Below, piece by piece: positions 26,084-34,729 of a stretch of 64,000 nucleotides of DNA; the stretch's first letter is position 1; every line of letters begins with the position of its first letter. The DNA is from Halorhabdus rudnickae. GTDB taxonomy: Archaea; Halobacteriota; Halobacteria; Halobacteriales; Haloarculaceae. The notes below the pieces were generated by a model that worked only from the letters and a program-made list of their open reading frames with translations, was not told the origin of the DNA and made no database searches. The stretch covers positions 1,426,001 through 1,490,000 of the forward strand of contig NZ_CAAHFB010000001.1 in assembly GCF_900880625.1 (NCBI RefSeq). The letters are read 5' to 3'. Both the position numbers and the translations under genes were made by a program.

Positions 26084-27799
26084 TCAACTCGGCGACTCAC
26101 GACCGACCGTCGTGAACGCGTCCAGATCCGCCTCCTCAATGTCCGGCAGTGACTCGTAGGGCTGATCAACCACAATGTTCCCCGCGGTCTGTGAACCGAT
26201 ACCCGGGATCGCCTGTAGTTCGTCCATCGACGCCACGTTGAGATCCAGGGGATGGGGCACGCCCGTCACGGAGCGATACCCGTGGTCGGTGATCGCCACG
26301 TCGATCGTCTTCCCGAGAGGGCGCTCGCCCGGAACCCCGACGAGCAGCGGGTAAGTCCCCAACTGGCGGCCGAAGGTCTTGCCGTCCTGGTGGTATTCGA
26401 GGTGAACGTCCGGCAGGACCGTGCCCGGCGGGGCGACGCGCTGGAGCATCGGGTTGTCGATCGTCTCCCGCACATCTCGCTTGTACTCTTTGAACTGGCG
26501 CTTGTGATCGTGGGCGATCTCGGCGCCCGTCTCGTCCATTTCGGTCCCCGGGAACGCCATGACCTGGCGGATGTTCACCCGCCGGATCATGAGCCCCTCC
26601 TCGAGGATCCGCTGGAGGAACCGCTTGTTGTGCTCGAAGGTCTCGCTCGTCTCGCCCTTCAGTCCATGGACGAGATTGATCCCCGGCAGGAGTTTCGGGA
26701 GCCGGGACGCGGCGTCGTCGCCGAAGTTGGGTGCGCTATCCCTATCTTCTCCCGGTCTCCAACCGCCTTCCTCGTTGACGATCCGGACCGCTTCCAGCGC
26801 CTCCTCGGCGGTGACATTCAGGTTGTTGTCGCTCTGGACGGCGGGATCGGCCGACTCGACGCCGAAGGCGGCAGTGTCGCCGGGTGTGTTGTGCTCGGCG
26901 ATGATCCGGATGCCCTCCCTGGCTTTCTCGGGCCACTCGACGACTGTGATCGGGTTCATATTGTCCAGATGCAGCGTCTCCAGCTCGGGCGCCACCTCGC
27001 GGATCCCGCCGTACAGCTCCCGGAGTGCCTCGAGATTCGGCGCTTCGCCGTCCCCCCCATAGGCGAGGATGTCGGCCTGCCGGCCAAGCCGGAAGTTGGC
27101 GACGCCGTGATCGGCCAGTGCGTCGACCTCGCTGACGACTGCCTCGGGTTCCCGGAAGGAGGCGTCGCCGTACAGCGGCTCCGTACAGAACGAACACCGG
27201 TAGGCACACCCCCGGCCGGTCTCGATCTCGCAGATGAGATAGTCCGGATGGTTGGGGTGTTGTTCGACGATGAACGCACCCTTCTGTGCCCACCGGGATG
27301 ACTCTTCCATCGTGCGATAGCGGGGGTCGAACCCCTCCAGGCCGTTCGCGACGAGATCGAAGGCAGCGGCCTCGACGTCAGCACCGGCGAGAAAATCGAA
27401 GTCCAGGTCGTCGCGTTCGGGTTCGCTCGCCCCCTCGTTCTCCTCGCCGACGCCGAAGCGGACCGGGCCACCCATGAGACTCGTGCCGTCGGCCGTCCAG
27501 GCGATCCGGCGGACTTCGTCGGGTTCGGCCGGCGTCCCGCCGACGTAGTTTCCGGGGACGGTCATCCCGCCGACGTAGATCGTGAGATCGGCCTCCTCGA
27601 CCGCTTGCCAGCGGCGTTTCTCCTCGCGGAGTCCGTCGATCGTGTGGTACGTGATCGCGTCGTGAGAGACGCCAGCATCGACCAGCGCGCCGGCGACGTA
27701 CCGGGGATACGTGGAGATATACGGGGGGACCCCGAAGTGGGCCGGTTCGTCGACGTAGCCGTCGACAATCGTCACAGCGAGATCCGCAGGGTCAGTCAT
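26084..27799 (-). CDS. Radical SAM protein with C-terminal helix-hairpin-helix
   Basis: A 571-residue protein, start MTDPADLAVTIVDGYVDEPAHFGVPPYIS. The N-terminal 190 residues look like a B12-binding-type Rossmann region of the YgiQ/archaeal radical SAM group. The 4Fe-4S motif is CxxxCxxC in RGCAYRCSFCTEP, about residue 200. The C-terminus carries LNVASMDELQAIPGIGSQTAGNIV, a helix-hairpin-helix typical of nucleic-acid contact. A role in nucleic acid or RNA modification is therefore possible, but the reaction is unknown. The longer upstream frame to 27922 overlaps the divergent gene region and was not used. Confidence 0.82.
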   Translation of the reverse strand: MTDPADLAVTIVDGYVDEPAHFGVPPYISTYPRYVAGALVDAGVSHDAITYHTIDGLREEKRRWQAVEEADLTIYVGGMTVPGNYVGGTPAEPDEVRRIAWTADGTSLMGGPVRFGVGEENEGASEPERDDLDFDFLAGADVEAAAFDLVANGLEGFDPRYRTMEESSRWAQKGAFIVEQHPNHPDYLICEIETGRGCAYRCSFCTEPLYGDASFREPEAVVSEVDALADHGVANFRLGRQADILAYGGDGEAPNLEALRELYGGIREVAPELETLHLDNMNPITVVEWPEKAREGIRIIAEHNTPGDTAAFGVESADPAVQSDNNLNVTAEEALEAVRIVNEEGGWRPGEDRDSAPNFGDDAASRLPKLLPGINLVHGLKGETSETFEHNKRFLQRILEEGLMIRRVNIRQVMAFPGTEMDETGAEIAHDHKRQFKEYKRDVRETIDNPMLQRVAPPGTVLPDVHLEYHQDGKTFGRQLGTYPLLVGVPGERPLGKTIDVAITDHGYRSVTGVPHPLDLNVASMDELQAIPGIGSQTAGNIVVDQPYESLPDIEEADLDAFTTVGRESPS

Positions 27800-27912
27800 C
27801 GAGATCGGATAGCCGTCCGAGGCGTAAAACCGTGTCTCCACGCACACGACGGCGTCCGGACCACACTCAAGCCGGCGTAACCGGTATCCGTCATCCGCGC
27901 CAACGCTCGACC

Positions 27913-28068
27913 ATGCCAGCAACCGAGGAAGTCCGTTGTACGGCCGAGGAGTGTTTTCTCGACATGTTCGAGGTCCACTACACCTACGACCTGCCCGACG
28001 ATCACGGCATCGAGGACCTTTCGTGTCCGGTCTGTGGCGGGTCGGCCCTGGAGGCCATCGAACTGTAG
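27913..28068 (+). CDS. Small zinc-ribbon-like protein
   Basis: A 51-residue protein, start MPATEEVRCTAEECFLDMFEVHYTYDLPDDHG, ending CPVCGGSALEAIEL. Cysteines C-x5-C and CPVC could hold one zinc. It looks like a small haloarchaeal zinc-finger family (I recall DUF7559) of unknown role. It is divergent from the radical SAM gene, 113 bp from its start. Confidence 0.75.
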   Translation: MPATEEVRCTAEECFLDMFEVHYTYDLPDDHGIEDLSCPVCGGSALEAIEL

Positions 28069-28292
28069 GAAAGCGGTTACGGTGCCCCGCAAGCCGACCG
28101 TCCCGATCACCGCCGGATAGGTACCTCCGTCCGTCTGTACTCGGCAGCTACTTTTTTAACCCCGGGAATTACCAGTACATATTGAGCGGTCAGTAGGCCG
28201 ATGCTTACCATTACTATGTACGTATCTGTGGGTTACCATATATAGATGGATATGTAATATTAAATTACAAACCGGTGTGCCGGACACGCCTC
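28069..28292 (+). promoter_or_regulatory. Upstream region of the ECF transporter operon
   Basis: An AT-rich stretch with several repeated elements. TTACCAT occurs at 28205-28211 and 28233-28239. An imperfect dyad TTACcATAT/ATATGTAA spans 28233-28257. TGTAC cores occur at 28136-28140, 28175-28179 (reverse) and 28217-28221, spaced about 40 bp. A TATA-like TAATATTAAATTA at about 28254-28266 would place the transcript start near the ATG at 28293. I see no known riboswitch. Confidence 0.4.
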
Positions 28293-29159
28293 ATGTGCAT
28301 GTCCGAGGTAACGACGATGGACCGGTCGAGTTGGTTCAGTTTCGAACAGGGAGACATGACGATATTCATCTTCGTGATGGCCCTCAGCGGCCTGCAGTAC
28401 GCGATAACGGAGATCATCCCGGGGTTCGACGTCGGGCCGCTGGAGATCGGCGTCGGCGACTTCATCTTCATCCCGATCGTCCTCGTGTTGCTGTTCCGGA
28501 CGTTCTGGGCCGCCCTCGCCGTGCCGGTCGGAGAGATCGTCTTCGAAGACATCCTGCTGGGTGACTTCAACGGACTCGGCGTGATGGAGGATCTGCTGTT
28601 GGTCTCGACGGCGTTTTTCTTCGCCGCCCTCTTGCTGCGAGATCCGGAAAACAGAGTGCAACTCGCGGTCGTCGTCCTGATCGCGGAGGGACTCAACGAG
28701 TTCCTCGCGATGTTCGTCGACGTGGGGAAGGTGTACGTCGGGGTCGAAGAACTGGAGGCAGTTCCGGGTCTCCCCGAGAGTGTCCTGGTTCTGGAAGGGG
28801 TCGATTTCGCGGTACAGATGGCTATCACGGGAATCCTGTTCGGCGTCGTCCCCGCGCTGTACCTGTATCCGAAACTCCACGGGAAGATCGAACCATTGCT
28901 GGGTATGGAACCGTACCGCGGGACGCCCGGAGCCTCCATGTTGGAAGGGTTCTCCTGGAAAGCAGCTACGATGGCCTTGATCGCGTTCCCGCTCGCGTTC
29001 GCGTTCGCCGCCGCGGGCGAGGCCGGCTTCGGTTTCAACATCGTCTGGGAGGCGGAGTTCCTGGAGACCTACGGACAGCCCTTCATCCTGGTCCCGGTCG
29101 CCGTCGCGGCGGCGGTCGCACTCGTCGTCTGGCAACTCGCGAAACGGCGGTCCGCCTGA
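28293..29159 (+). CDS. ECF transporter S-component-like membrane protein, substrate unknown
   Basis: A 288-residue hydrophobic protein with about seven transmembrane segments. It is placed by context: the next two genes encode fused ECF ATPases and the T component. It is longer than typical S components (about 180-220 residues) and I could not match it to BioY, ThiT, RibU, CbiM or similar. Starts at 28275 (GTG), 28293, 28299 and 28317 are all in frame; 28293 fits the TATA-like box. It would bind the substrate and dictate specificity. Glu and Asp residues lie inside or next to predicted helices (VGEIVFEDILLGDF, LIAEGLNEFLAMFVDVG), unusual for a simple anchor. Confidence 0.65.
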   Translation: MCMSEVTTMDRSSWFSFEQGDMTIFIFVMALSGLQYAITEIIPGFDVGPLEIGVGDFIFIPIVLVLLFRTFWAALAVPVGEIVFEDILLGDFNGLGVMEDLLLVSTAFFFAALLLRDPENRVQLAVVVLIAEGLNEFLAMFVDVGKVYVGVEELEAVPGLPESVLVLEGVDFAVQMAITGILFGVVPALYLYPKLHGKIEPLLGMEPYRGTPGASMLEGFSWKAATMALIAFPLAFAFAAAGEAGFGFNIVWEAEFLETYGQPFILVPVAVAAAVALVVWQLAKRRSA

Positions 29160-29163
29160 GACC

Positions 29164-30882
29164 ATGTCCGGGACACAAGCGGCGATCGACGTCTCCGGGT
29201 TCTCCTTCAGGTACCCCGGGGCCGAGGAGCCGACACTCACCGACGTGGACTTGCGGATCGACAGCGGCGAATTCGTCGCCGTCCTGGGTGGGAACGGCTG
29301 TGGCAAGACGACGCTCTGTAAGACGTTCAACGGCCTCGTCCCGCATTTCTTCGAGGGGGAATTCGACGGAGCAGTGACCGTGGCTGGACAGGAGACGCGG
29401 GGGGCCTCTGTCGCCGAGCTATCCCGTGAAGTCGGCTACGTCTTCCAGGAGTTCGAGAACCAGCTCGTCACGCCGACGGTGTTCGAGGAGTTGACCTTCG
29501 GTCCGCTGAACTACGGCCGGGAAGACTATCGCGAACGCGCGTTCGAGACGCTGTCGGCCCTGGACGTCGCGGACGTCGACGATCGCTTCATCTGGGAACT
29601 CAGCGGCGGCCAACAGCATCTGGTGGCGCTCGGAGCGGCGCTGTCGATGGAGCCGAGCGTCCTCGTCGTCGACGAACCGGCGGCCCAGCTCGATCCCGGC
29701 CACGCCCGGGACACCTACGAACGCCTGCGGGCACTCAACGACGCGGGGATGACGATCGTCGTCATCGAGCACCACACCGAGTTCGTCGCCGAATACTGTG
29801 ACAGCGTCGCCCTGGTCGCGGACGGCACGGTTCGCTGGAAACGACCGACTGGCCGAGCCCTCAACCGGATCGAAGAGTTGCGCGAACAGCGAATTCATCC
29901 ACCCCAGGTGACGCGGGTCGCCGAACGGACGCTCGGAGAACCGTCGCTCCCGACGACGGACGCCGAGGGCATCTCACGGCTGCGATCGCTGGAAACCACC
30001 GACTCGACGCTCGGGTTCGATGGCCCGACACCCCGACCGTCCGGGGACCCACTCGTTTCCTTTCGGAACGTCGAACACGGATACTCGACACTCCGGGACG
30101 GCGACATACCGGTGCTGGAGGGGCTTTCGCTGGACATCTATCCCGGCGAGCGCGTCGCCCTGATCGGTGCCAACGGGGCCGGAAAGTCCACGCTGTTACG
30201 GTTGCTGACCGGACTCGAACGACCGGACCGCGGCGACGTCGTCGTGGATGGGATCGACACCAGCGACGTACTGCCGGAGGACCTCGCGGAAGACGTGACG
30301 TACGTCGATCAGAACCCCGAGGAGATGTTCATCCGGGACACCGTCAGGGGCGACATCGCGTACTTCTTAGAGGAGCGCGGGTTCGAGGGCGTCGCGGACC
30401 GGGTCGACGAAATCGTCGAGTTCCTGAATCTGGAGTCGCTACAGCACCGCGACGGCCGCCTTCTCAGCGTGGGCGAACAGCGGCGTGCCTCCCTGGGGAT
30501 CGGGCTGGCGACCGACCCGGCGATCGCGCTGTTCGACGAACCGACCGGGAGTCTCGACCTGGCGAGTCGCCGCGAGGTCGATCGGACCATCGAGCGTGCG
30601 GACGACCGGGTCGAGACCACGATCGTCGCCACGCACGACCTCGAACTCGTCGCTGAGTGGGCGACCCGCGTCGTCGTCTTACAGGACGGGGTCGTTCGGG
30701 CGGACGGCCCGCCACGGGAGATCCTGGCGGACCGGACCCTGCTGATCGAGGCCGGTCTTCGACCACCGCAGGTCGTCCGTCTCAGCCGGAAACTCGGACT
30801 CTCCCCGGTTGCACTGACGGTCCCGGAGTTGGCCGCCCGTCTCGACCGGCCGAGGGGTGAGCCAGAGGTGTCCGACAGATGA
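29164..30882 (+). CDS. ECF transporter ATPase with two fused ABC domains
   Basis: A 572-residue protein equal to EcfA1 plus EcfA2. First half: Walker A GGNGCGKTTL, signature LSGGQQHLVALGAAL, Walker B VLVVDEPAAQLDPG. Second half from about residue 295: Walker A GANGAGKSTLL, a divergent signature LSVGEQRRASLGIGL, Walker B IALFDEPTGSLDLAS. It powers uptake with the T protein (EcfT) encoded by the overlapping next gene. It starts 4 bp after the S-component-like stop, so the operon order is S-AA-T. Confidence 0.93.
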   Translation: MSGTQAAIDVSGFSFRYPGAEEPTLTDVDLRIDSGEFVAVLGGNGCGKTTLCKTFNGLVPHFFEGEFDGAVTVAGQETRGASVAELSREVGYVFQEFENQLVTPTVFEELTFGPLNYGREDYRERAFETLSALDVADVDDRFIWELSGGQQHLVALGAALSMEPSVLVVDEPAAQLDPGHARDTYERLRALNDAGMTIVVIEHHTEFVAEYCDSVALVADGTVRWKRPTGRALNRIEELREQRIHPPQVTRVAERTLGEPSLPTTDAEGISRLRSLETTDSTLGFDGPTPRPSGDPLVSFRNVEHGYSTLRDGDIPVLEGLSLDIYPGERVALIGANGAGKSTLLRLLTGLERPDRGDVVVDGIDTSDVLPEDLAEDVTYVDQNPEEMFIRDTVRGDIAYFLEERGFEGVADRVDEIVEFLNLESLQHRDGRLLSVGEQRRASLGIGLATDPAIALFDEPTGSLDLASRREVDRTIERADDRVETTIVATHDLELVAEWATRVVVLQDGVVRADGPPREILADRTLLIEAGLRPPQVVRLSRKLGLSPVALTVPELAARLDRPRGEPEVSDR

Positions 30883-31694
30883 GTTACGAGCGGGACCTCC
30901 GCGATGCGCTGTCGATCGAGGCACTCAAGGAGGACTTGCTCCGGACGGCCTACGACAACGAGGGGACGCTGTTCGACCGCCTCGACCCGCGGGTGCTTCT
31001 GGCGTGGTACGCGGCCTTCCTCGTCATCCCGTGGCTGTTTTACGATCTCCGCATCCTCGGCGGCCTCCTAGCGTTCGTCTCGCTTTTGGCTATCGTGTCA
31101 CGGGTGAGCAAGTACCTCGTCGGACTGCTGGCGCTTGGGGTGTTCACGAACGTCGTCCTCTATGCCGTCGTGACGGTGTTGCTCGGTGGGGACTTCGTGG
31201 GGAGTACGATGGCGCTGTTGCCCTATACGACGAAGTTGACCATCATCTCGGTGACGTCGATCGCCGTCTTCTCGGGGATGTCCCCGAAGAACATTAGCCG
31301 GGCGTTCATGAGCATCGGCGTCCCCCGGCAGTTCACCTTCGCCATCAGCTACGGCTACCGGATGTTGCCGGTCCTGATCGAGGAGTATCACGACCTCGTG
31401 AACACGTATCGACTCCGAAGCGACGCACCGGACACCCCCGGGTTGTTCCGGTGGCGTCACTACCGGTATCTCCTCGTCCTCTCGATACGGGCGTTTTACC
31501 CCATGATATTCAACGTCGCCAAACGGAGTCGCGTCACCGTCGAAGCTCTTGAGACGCGGGGGTTCTCCCACTCGCTAAATCACGACGGGAGTCGGGAGTT
31601 ACAGCTCAGTGCCCTCGGGATCAAACGCTTCGACGTGCTCTTCGTTCTCGGCTCGGCGATCGTGGTCTGCGGGATCGTCGTGCCGTTCCGGTAG
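30879..31694 (+). CDS. ECF transporter transmembrane T component
   Basis: A 271-residue EcfT-like protein with about five transmembrane helices. The coupling motifs are the two Ala-Arg-Gly-type segments; here AFMSIGVPRQFTFAISYGYRMLPVLIEEY and the later VTVEALETRGFS match the family pattern around the coupling helices. It overlaps the ATPase gene by 4 bp. Together the three genes form a complete and self-contained ECF importer, with no enzyme gene nearby to indicate the vitamin or metal imported. Confidence 0.9.
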   Translation: MSYERDLRDALSIEALKEDLLRTAYDNEGTLFDRLDPRVLLAWYAAFLVIPWLFYDLRILGGLLAFVSLLAIVSRVSKYLVGLLALGVFTNVVLYAVVTVLLGGDFVGSTMALLPYTTKLTIISVTSIAVFSGMSPKNISRAFMSIGVPRQFTFAISYGYRMLPVLIEEYHDLVNTYRLRSDAPDTPGLFRWRHYRYLLVLSIRAFYPMIFNVAKRSRVTVEALETRGFSHSLNHDGSRELQLSALGIKRFDVLFVLGSAIVVCGIVVPFR

Positions 31695-31714
31695 CCTCGC
31701 GATATCGTTTTCGC

Positions 31715-32491
31715 TCACGTACTCGCGGAACCACCGGAGACGAGCGAGACGAGTTCCCGGTGGATGTGTGGGTTGGAAGCCAGCACCATCTCGCTGTTGT
31801 CCCCGTCCAGCCGCTCGATCCGGGTCACTTCGCCGCCGGCCTCCTCGACGAGCAGCGTTCCCGCGGCGGTGTCCCAGACCCGGAGCATCCGTTCGAAGAA
31901 CACGTCGAAGTAGCCCGCGGCGACCATCGACAGTTCCGCCGCGGCCGATCCGAGCCGTCTGACGCCCTGTGTCCGGTCGATGAACGCCCGGAACTGCGTC
32001 AGATCCTGTGCCTCCATGGTCATCGGATCGAACCCGGTTGCGACCAGCGCCTCCGAGACCGACCGCGTCTCCGAGACCGACAGCGGTGTGCCGTCCGCGA
32101 ACGCCCCCTCGCCTTCGACTGCCGTGAACACCGTCTCGGTCGGCCCATAGTAGACGACGCCGACGTCCTTGGCCTGGTTCCCCTCGAAGGCGATCGAGAT
32201 CGAGTAATGTGGGACGCCGTTGCGGTAGTTGACAGACCCGTCGAGCGGGTCGACGACCCATCGCGGCTTGGTGGCAAACTCGGGGGACAGTTCGTCGGAA
32301 ACGACCGCCTGTTCGGGGAAGTGTCGGTCGAGCTCCGTCAGGATCGCCTCCCCGACGGGACGTTCGTACTCGGCCGTTGACGTCGGCCCCGACGGACCGG
32401 GCGTCGCCGTCCGCGGGGGATGGGTCGCAAGTACCTCTGCCCCGCGACGCACGGCCAGCAATGCGGCCCATAGCTGTGGGTACCGTTCCAT
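31715..32491 (-). CDS. Inositol monophosphatase family protein
   Basis: A 258-residue Mg2+-dependent phosphatase. The metal motif WVVDPLDGSVNYRNGVPHY and the second motif RVWDTAAGTLLVEEAGG are present, and the metal Glu lies in VVSDELSPEF. Archaeal members hydrolyse inositol-1-phosphate and often fructose-1,6-bisphosphate. It is convergent with the ECF operon (20-bp gap) and 96 bp from an IS element that lies upstream of its start, so its promoter region may have been altered by the insertion. Confidence 0.88.
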   Translation of the reverse strand: MERYPQLWAALLAVRRGAEVLATHPPRTATPGPSGPTSTAEYERPVGEAILTELDRHFPEQAVVSDELSPEFATKPRWVVDPLDGSVNYRNGVPHYSISIAFEGNQAKDVGVVYYGPTETVFTAVEGEGAFADGTPLSVSETRSVSEALVATGFDPMTMEAQDLTQFRAFIDRTQGVRRLGSAAAELSMVAAGYFDVFFERMLRVWDTAAGTLLVEEAGGEVTRIERLDGDNSEMVLASNPHIHRELVSLVSGGSAST

Positions 32492-32587
32492 AGGCCGTCA
32501 TCCGCACCCGACACTAATGACATTACTATGATATCTATGGACCGCTGGGGAGGACTCGATAGCCGTTTTGGCAACGTCGAACGGGTC

Positions 32588-32602
32588 GTGTTTAGTTTAG
32601 CG
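32588..32602. repeat. Left terminal inverted repeat of the IS6-type element
   Basis: GTGTTTAGTTTAGCG; pairs with 33259-33273 with one mismatch. It overlaps the end of the transposase reading frame. Confidence 0.8.
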
Positions 32603-33223
32603 AGTTCGACCATGTTGCGAAGCTTTGAAGCCACTTTTCGGCTGTTTCCGGTTCAGCGTGACTGAAACAGTTTGAGAACGAAGAGGTACGGCGTTTTACC
32701 TCACGAAAGATACGTTCGACGCTGTTCCGATTTCCGCTGCGTTCAACGTGAAATCGGAGCCCCGCTCGTTGCAGCGCAGTTTGGAGATGTTGGGCTCCAT
32801 CGACGAGAAACACAGCGTTTTCGACATCGTGTTTTTCGCGGAGTTCCTGCAGGAACATCTCAGTCAACGCAGTCGTAGTCGTCGAATATAGCCGAATATG
32901 CAGTAATTCGTTCGTTTCCGGATTCGCCGCGGCATACAGCCAGTACTGCTGGTCGTTGATTCGAATCACTGTTTCGTCGAGCGCGATTTGATTCGGGGAT
33001 TTCCCGCTGGCTGTAGATCGGCCTTTTGAGTCCAATCGTGGATTGCTTTCTGCGAGCGTTGGACACCGAATTTCTCAAGTTCCGAAACTGTATTCGAAAG
33101 TGATAGTCCAGCCAGATGCAGGCGAATACCAAGCTCCATCAGCGGGTGCGGTGTCCGCTCGCGCTCCACAAAATCTAACTCAATCCAGTCGCTACTGCCG
33201 CTGAGGCGGGTGATTTCGGCCAT
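32592..33223 (-). pseudogene. IS6 family transposase, frameshifted
   Basis: Two overlapping frames together make one DDE transposase of about 210 residues: 33223-33000 encodes MAEITRLSGSSDWIELDFVERE to IHDWTQKADLQPAG, and from about 33002 on a second frame encodes KSPNQIALDETVIRINDQQYWLYAA to the end. The catalytic acids are in ALDETV, LVDGAQ and HVERSGNRNSVERIFREVKRR. A one-base loss in an AAA run (TTT on the plus strand, 33000-33002) explains the shift. The product is probably inactive unless ribosomal slippage restores it. Confidence 0.85.
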
Positions 33224-33258
33224 GGATCATCCGAAAAATCTGCCCGCCTCACTTTTTA

Positions 33259-33273
33259 CGCTTAACTAAACAC
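33259..33273. repeat. Right terminal inverted repeat of the IS6-type element
   Basis: CGCTTAACTAAACAC, the complement of the left end except for one base. It lies 36 bp upstream of the transposase start. Confidence 0.8.
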
Positions 33274-33286
33274 CGCCGTCGAACGA

Positions 33287-34399
33287 TCACTCGACGTAAA
33301 ACGGTTGCGTACAGGTGCGTGCGTCGCCGTCGCCGTGGATCACAGCCCTGACGTAGGGCTCGTCGGCGACGCGTTCGTACACGACGGTGTCAGCCGTTGT
33401 GACAGTATCACCGGCCGCGATCCACTCGATCCGGGTCGCTGCGGGAGCGTCGATCGTGATCGCTCGCTCTGTGACCTGGATCGACTCGATGAACGGCGCG
33501 TGGGAATCGCCGTTGTACTGGACGTAACTCCGCCCGTGACGCAGTGCATCGCTGGCTGCCTCCTTCGTCAGTTCGGGGAGTAACAACACTAGCCGGGAGC
33601 GATCGAACCGTTTGCCGTCGGACGGCCGGGCACGTCCGTGATAATCGTCACCAGCCACCGCCCATACCGGTCGATCGGCTCCCAGTTCCGTCAGCAGTCG
33701 ATCCCAGAGGGTTCGGCTCGGATACCGGTCGTGGGCGTTGAATATCTCGAGTCCCCGAAGCACGTCGAAGGACTCGAACAGCGATCGGTACTCCCCGACA
33801 CTCACCGTGTCACGATATTTACTCGGATGGGGGAGGAGTGCGATGCCGTCTTGATCGGCGATCCGGTCGAGAAGGGCCCCCATTGCCTCCTGGCGGCCGT
33901 GTCCGATGTCCGTCTCGAGGCCGATGACGTCCTGGAGCGTTCCCTGAAAGCGGCCCCGCAGTTCGGTTCCCCTGAGTGCGACCAGGTCTCGCTGTGCCGG
34001 GTCGAACCCAGTCTGATCCGCTGATTCGGGGGGTTTCCCGGTCGATACATCGTCTGTTCGATCGGTCCACGGCCAGCTGGGTCGAGACAGCACGTCCGGC
34101 AGTTCCTCGTAAGCGGTGTCCTTGTACTTCGTGCGATCGACGTAGTACTCGTGCTCCGTCAACGCGAAGACAGTATACCCGGAATTCCGATACTTCCTGG
34201 CGAGAACGGCAGGAGGTGACGCCGGAGAGAGGTTATTCTTGCCCAGATCATCGATCGGAATCCGTTCGACGTCGATCGCGGGTTCGTGACTGTTCGTGTC
34301 TGCCCGAATCGTATTCCGTGGTTGGTGCGTATGGAGCTGCGTCAGATGTCGGCTGTGTTCTACCCAGTCCACCGGTTCGTACGGATGAGTGAATCCCAT
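33287..34399 (-). CDS. PHP-domain-like metal-dependent phosphoesterase
   Basis: A 370-residue protein. A polymerase-and-histidinol-phosphatase fold is suggested by LHTHQPR near residue 22, FALTEHEYYVD, GTELRGR, ALLPHPSK and VAGDDYHGRARPS, which supply the usual His/Asp/Glu metal ligands in order. The C-terminal 90 residues form a beta-rich domain (ITIDAPAATRIEWIAAGD). The substrate is unknown. Its stop is 14 bp from the IS element. The upstream 34400-34490 region is AT-rich and carries its probable promoter. Confidence 0.7.
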   Translation of the reverse strand: MGFTHPYEPVDWVEHSRHLTQLHTHQPRNTIRADTNSHEPAIDVERIPIDDLGKNNLSPASPPAVLARKYRNSGYTVFALTEHEYYVDRTKYKDTAYEELPDVLSRPSWPWTDRTDDVSTGKPPESADQTGFDPAQRDLVALRGTELRGRFQGTLQDVIGLETDIGHGRQEAMGALLDRIADQDGIALLPHPSKYRDTVSVGEYRSLFESFDVLRGLEIFNAHDRYPSRTLWDRLLTELGADRPVWAVAGDDYHGRARPSDGKRFDRSRLVLLLPELTKEAASDALRHGRSYVQYNGDSHAPFIESIQVTERAITIDAPAATRIEWIAAGDTVTTADTVVYERVADEPYVRAVIHGDGDARTCTQPFYVE

Positions 34400-34729
34400 G
34401 CGGCTGGCAACCTGCAGTCCGCAAAAAAGGCTTGTGGTCGACCATAATTGAAAAATTATTGATTATTTTGGTGCCTAAATATCTCCGTAGACCACTCGTA
34501 TCGACACTCTCGTCAGCGGGGGCCAGTCCCCCACCGACGACCCGTACCGATTGGGTCTCTTTCAAAAGACCCGGGGGGAATGTGTTGGACAGACGGGTAT
34601 CAAGCACTATATATCCGAGGTTGCCTCCGGAGAGCGAGTGGGTCGACCATGGAAACCATCGAGGCATAGTTTCTGTCGGCTCGCCGCGGGCACAACGGCT
34701 AAGGTCGCGCCGGCCGAACGCTGGGACAC
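34400..34729. promoter_or_regulatory. Divergent intergenic region between PHP and Hsp20 genes
   Basis: No gene seen in these 330 bp. The first 90 bp are AT-rich (AATTATTGATTATTTT near 34460) and probably hold the PHP promoter on the minus strand. ACTATATATCC at about 34606-34616 is a TATA-like box for the Hsp20 gene. A GGGGG/CCCCC hairpin occurs at about 34519-34533. Confidence 0.4.

Larger units (their letters stand above)
32588..33273 (-). mobile_element. IS6-type insertion sequence, probably inactive
   Basis: A 686-bp element with terminal inverted repeats GTGTTTAGTTTAGCG (32588-32602) and its complement at 33259-33273, which match at 14 of 15 positions. Size, ends and the single transposase gene fit the IS6 family as found in haloarchaea. 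The transposase is frameshifted. No clear 8-bp target duplication flanks it. Its AT-richer content and IS-like ends set it apart from neighbours. It lies between IMPase and the PHP gene without breaking either. Confidence 0.85.

Noticed and set aside
26252-27301. Plus-strand 349-codon frame inside the radical SAM gene
   Set aside because: It is antisense to conserved radical SAM and HhH motifs and has no motif of its own.
28069-28292. Riboswitch upstream of the ECF operon
   Set aside because: No conserved cobalamin, TPP or other riboswitch core was recognised; the leader would be almost absent if the TATA-like box is right.
32575-33285. CGTCGAACG on both sides of the IS element as a target duplication
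   Set aside because: The copies are 4 and 3 bp away from the inverted repeat ends, and IS6 makes 8-bp duplications directly at the ends; CGTCGA-type words are common here.
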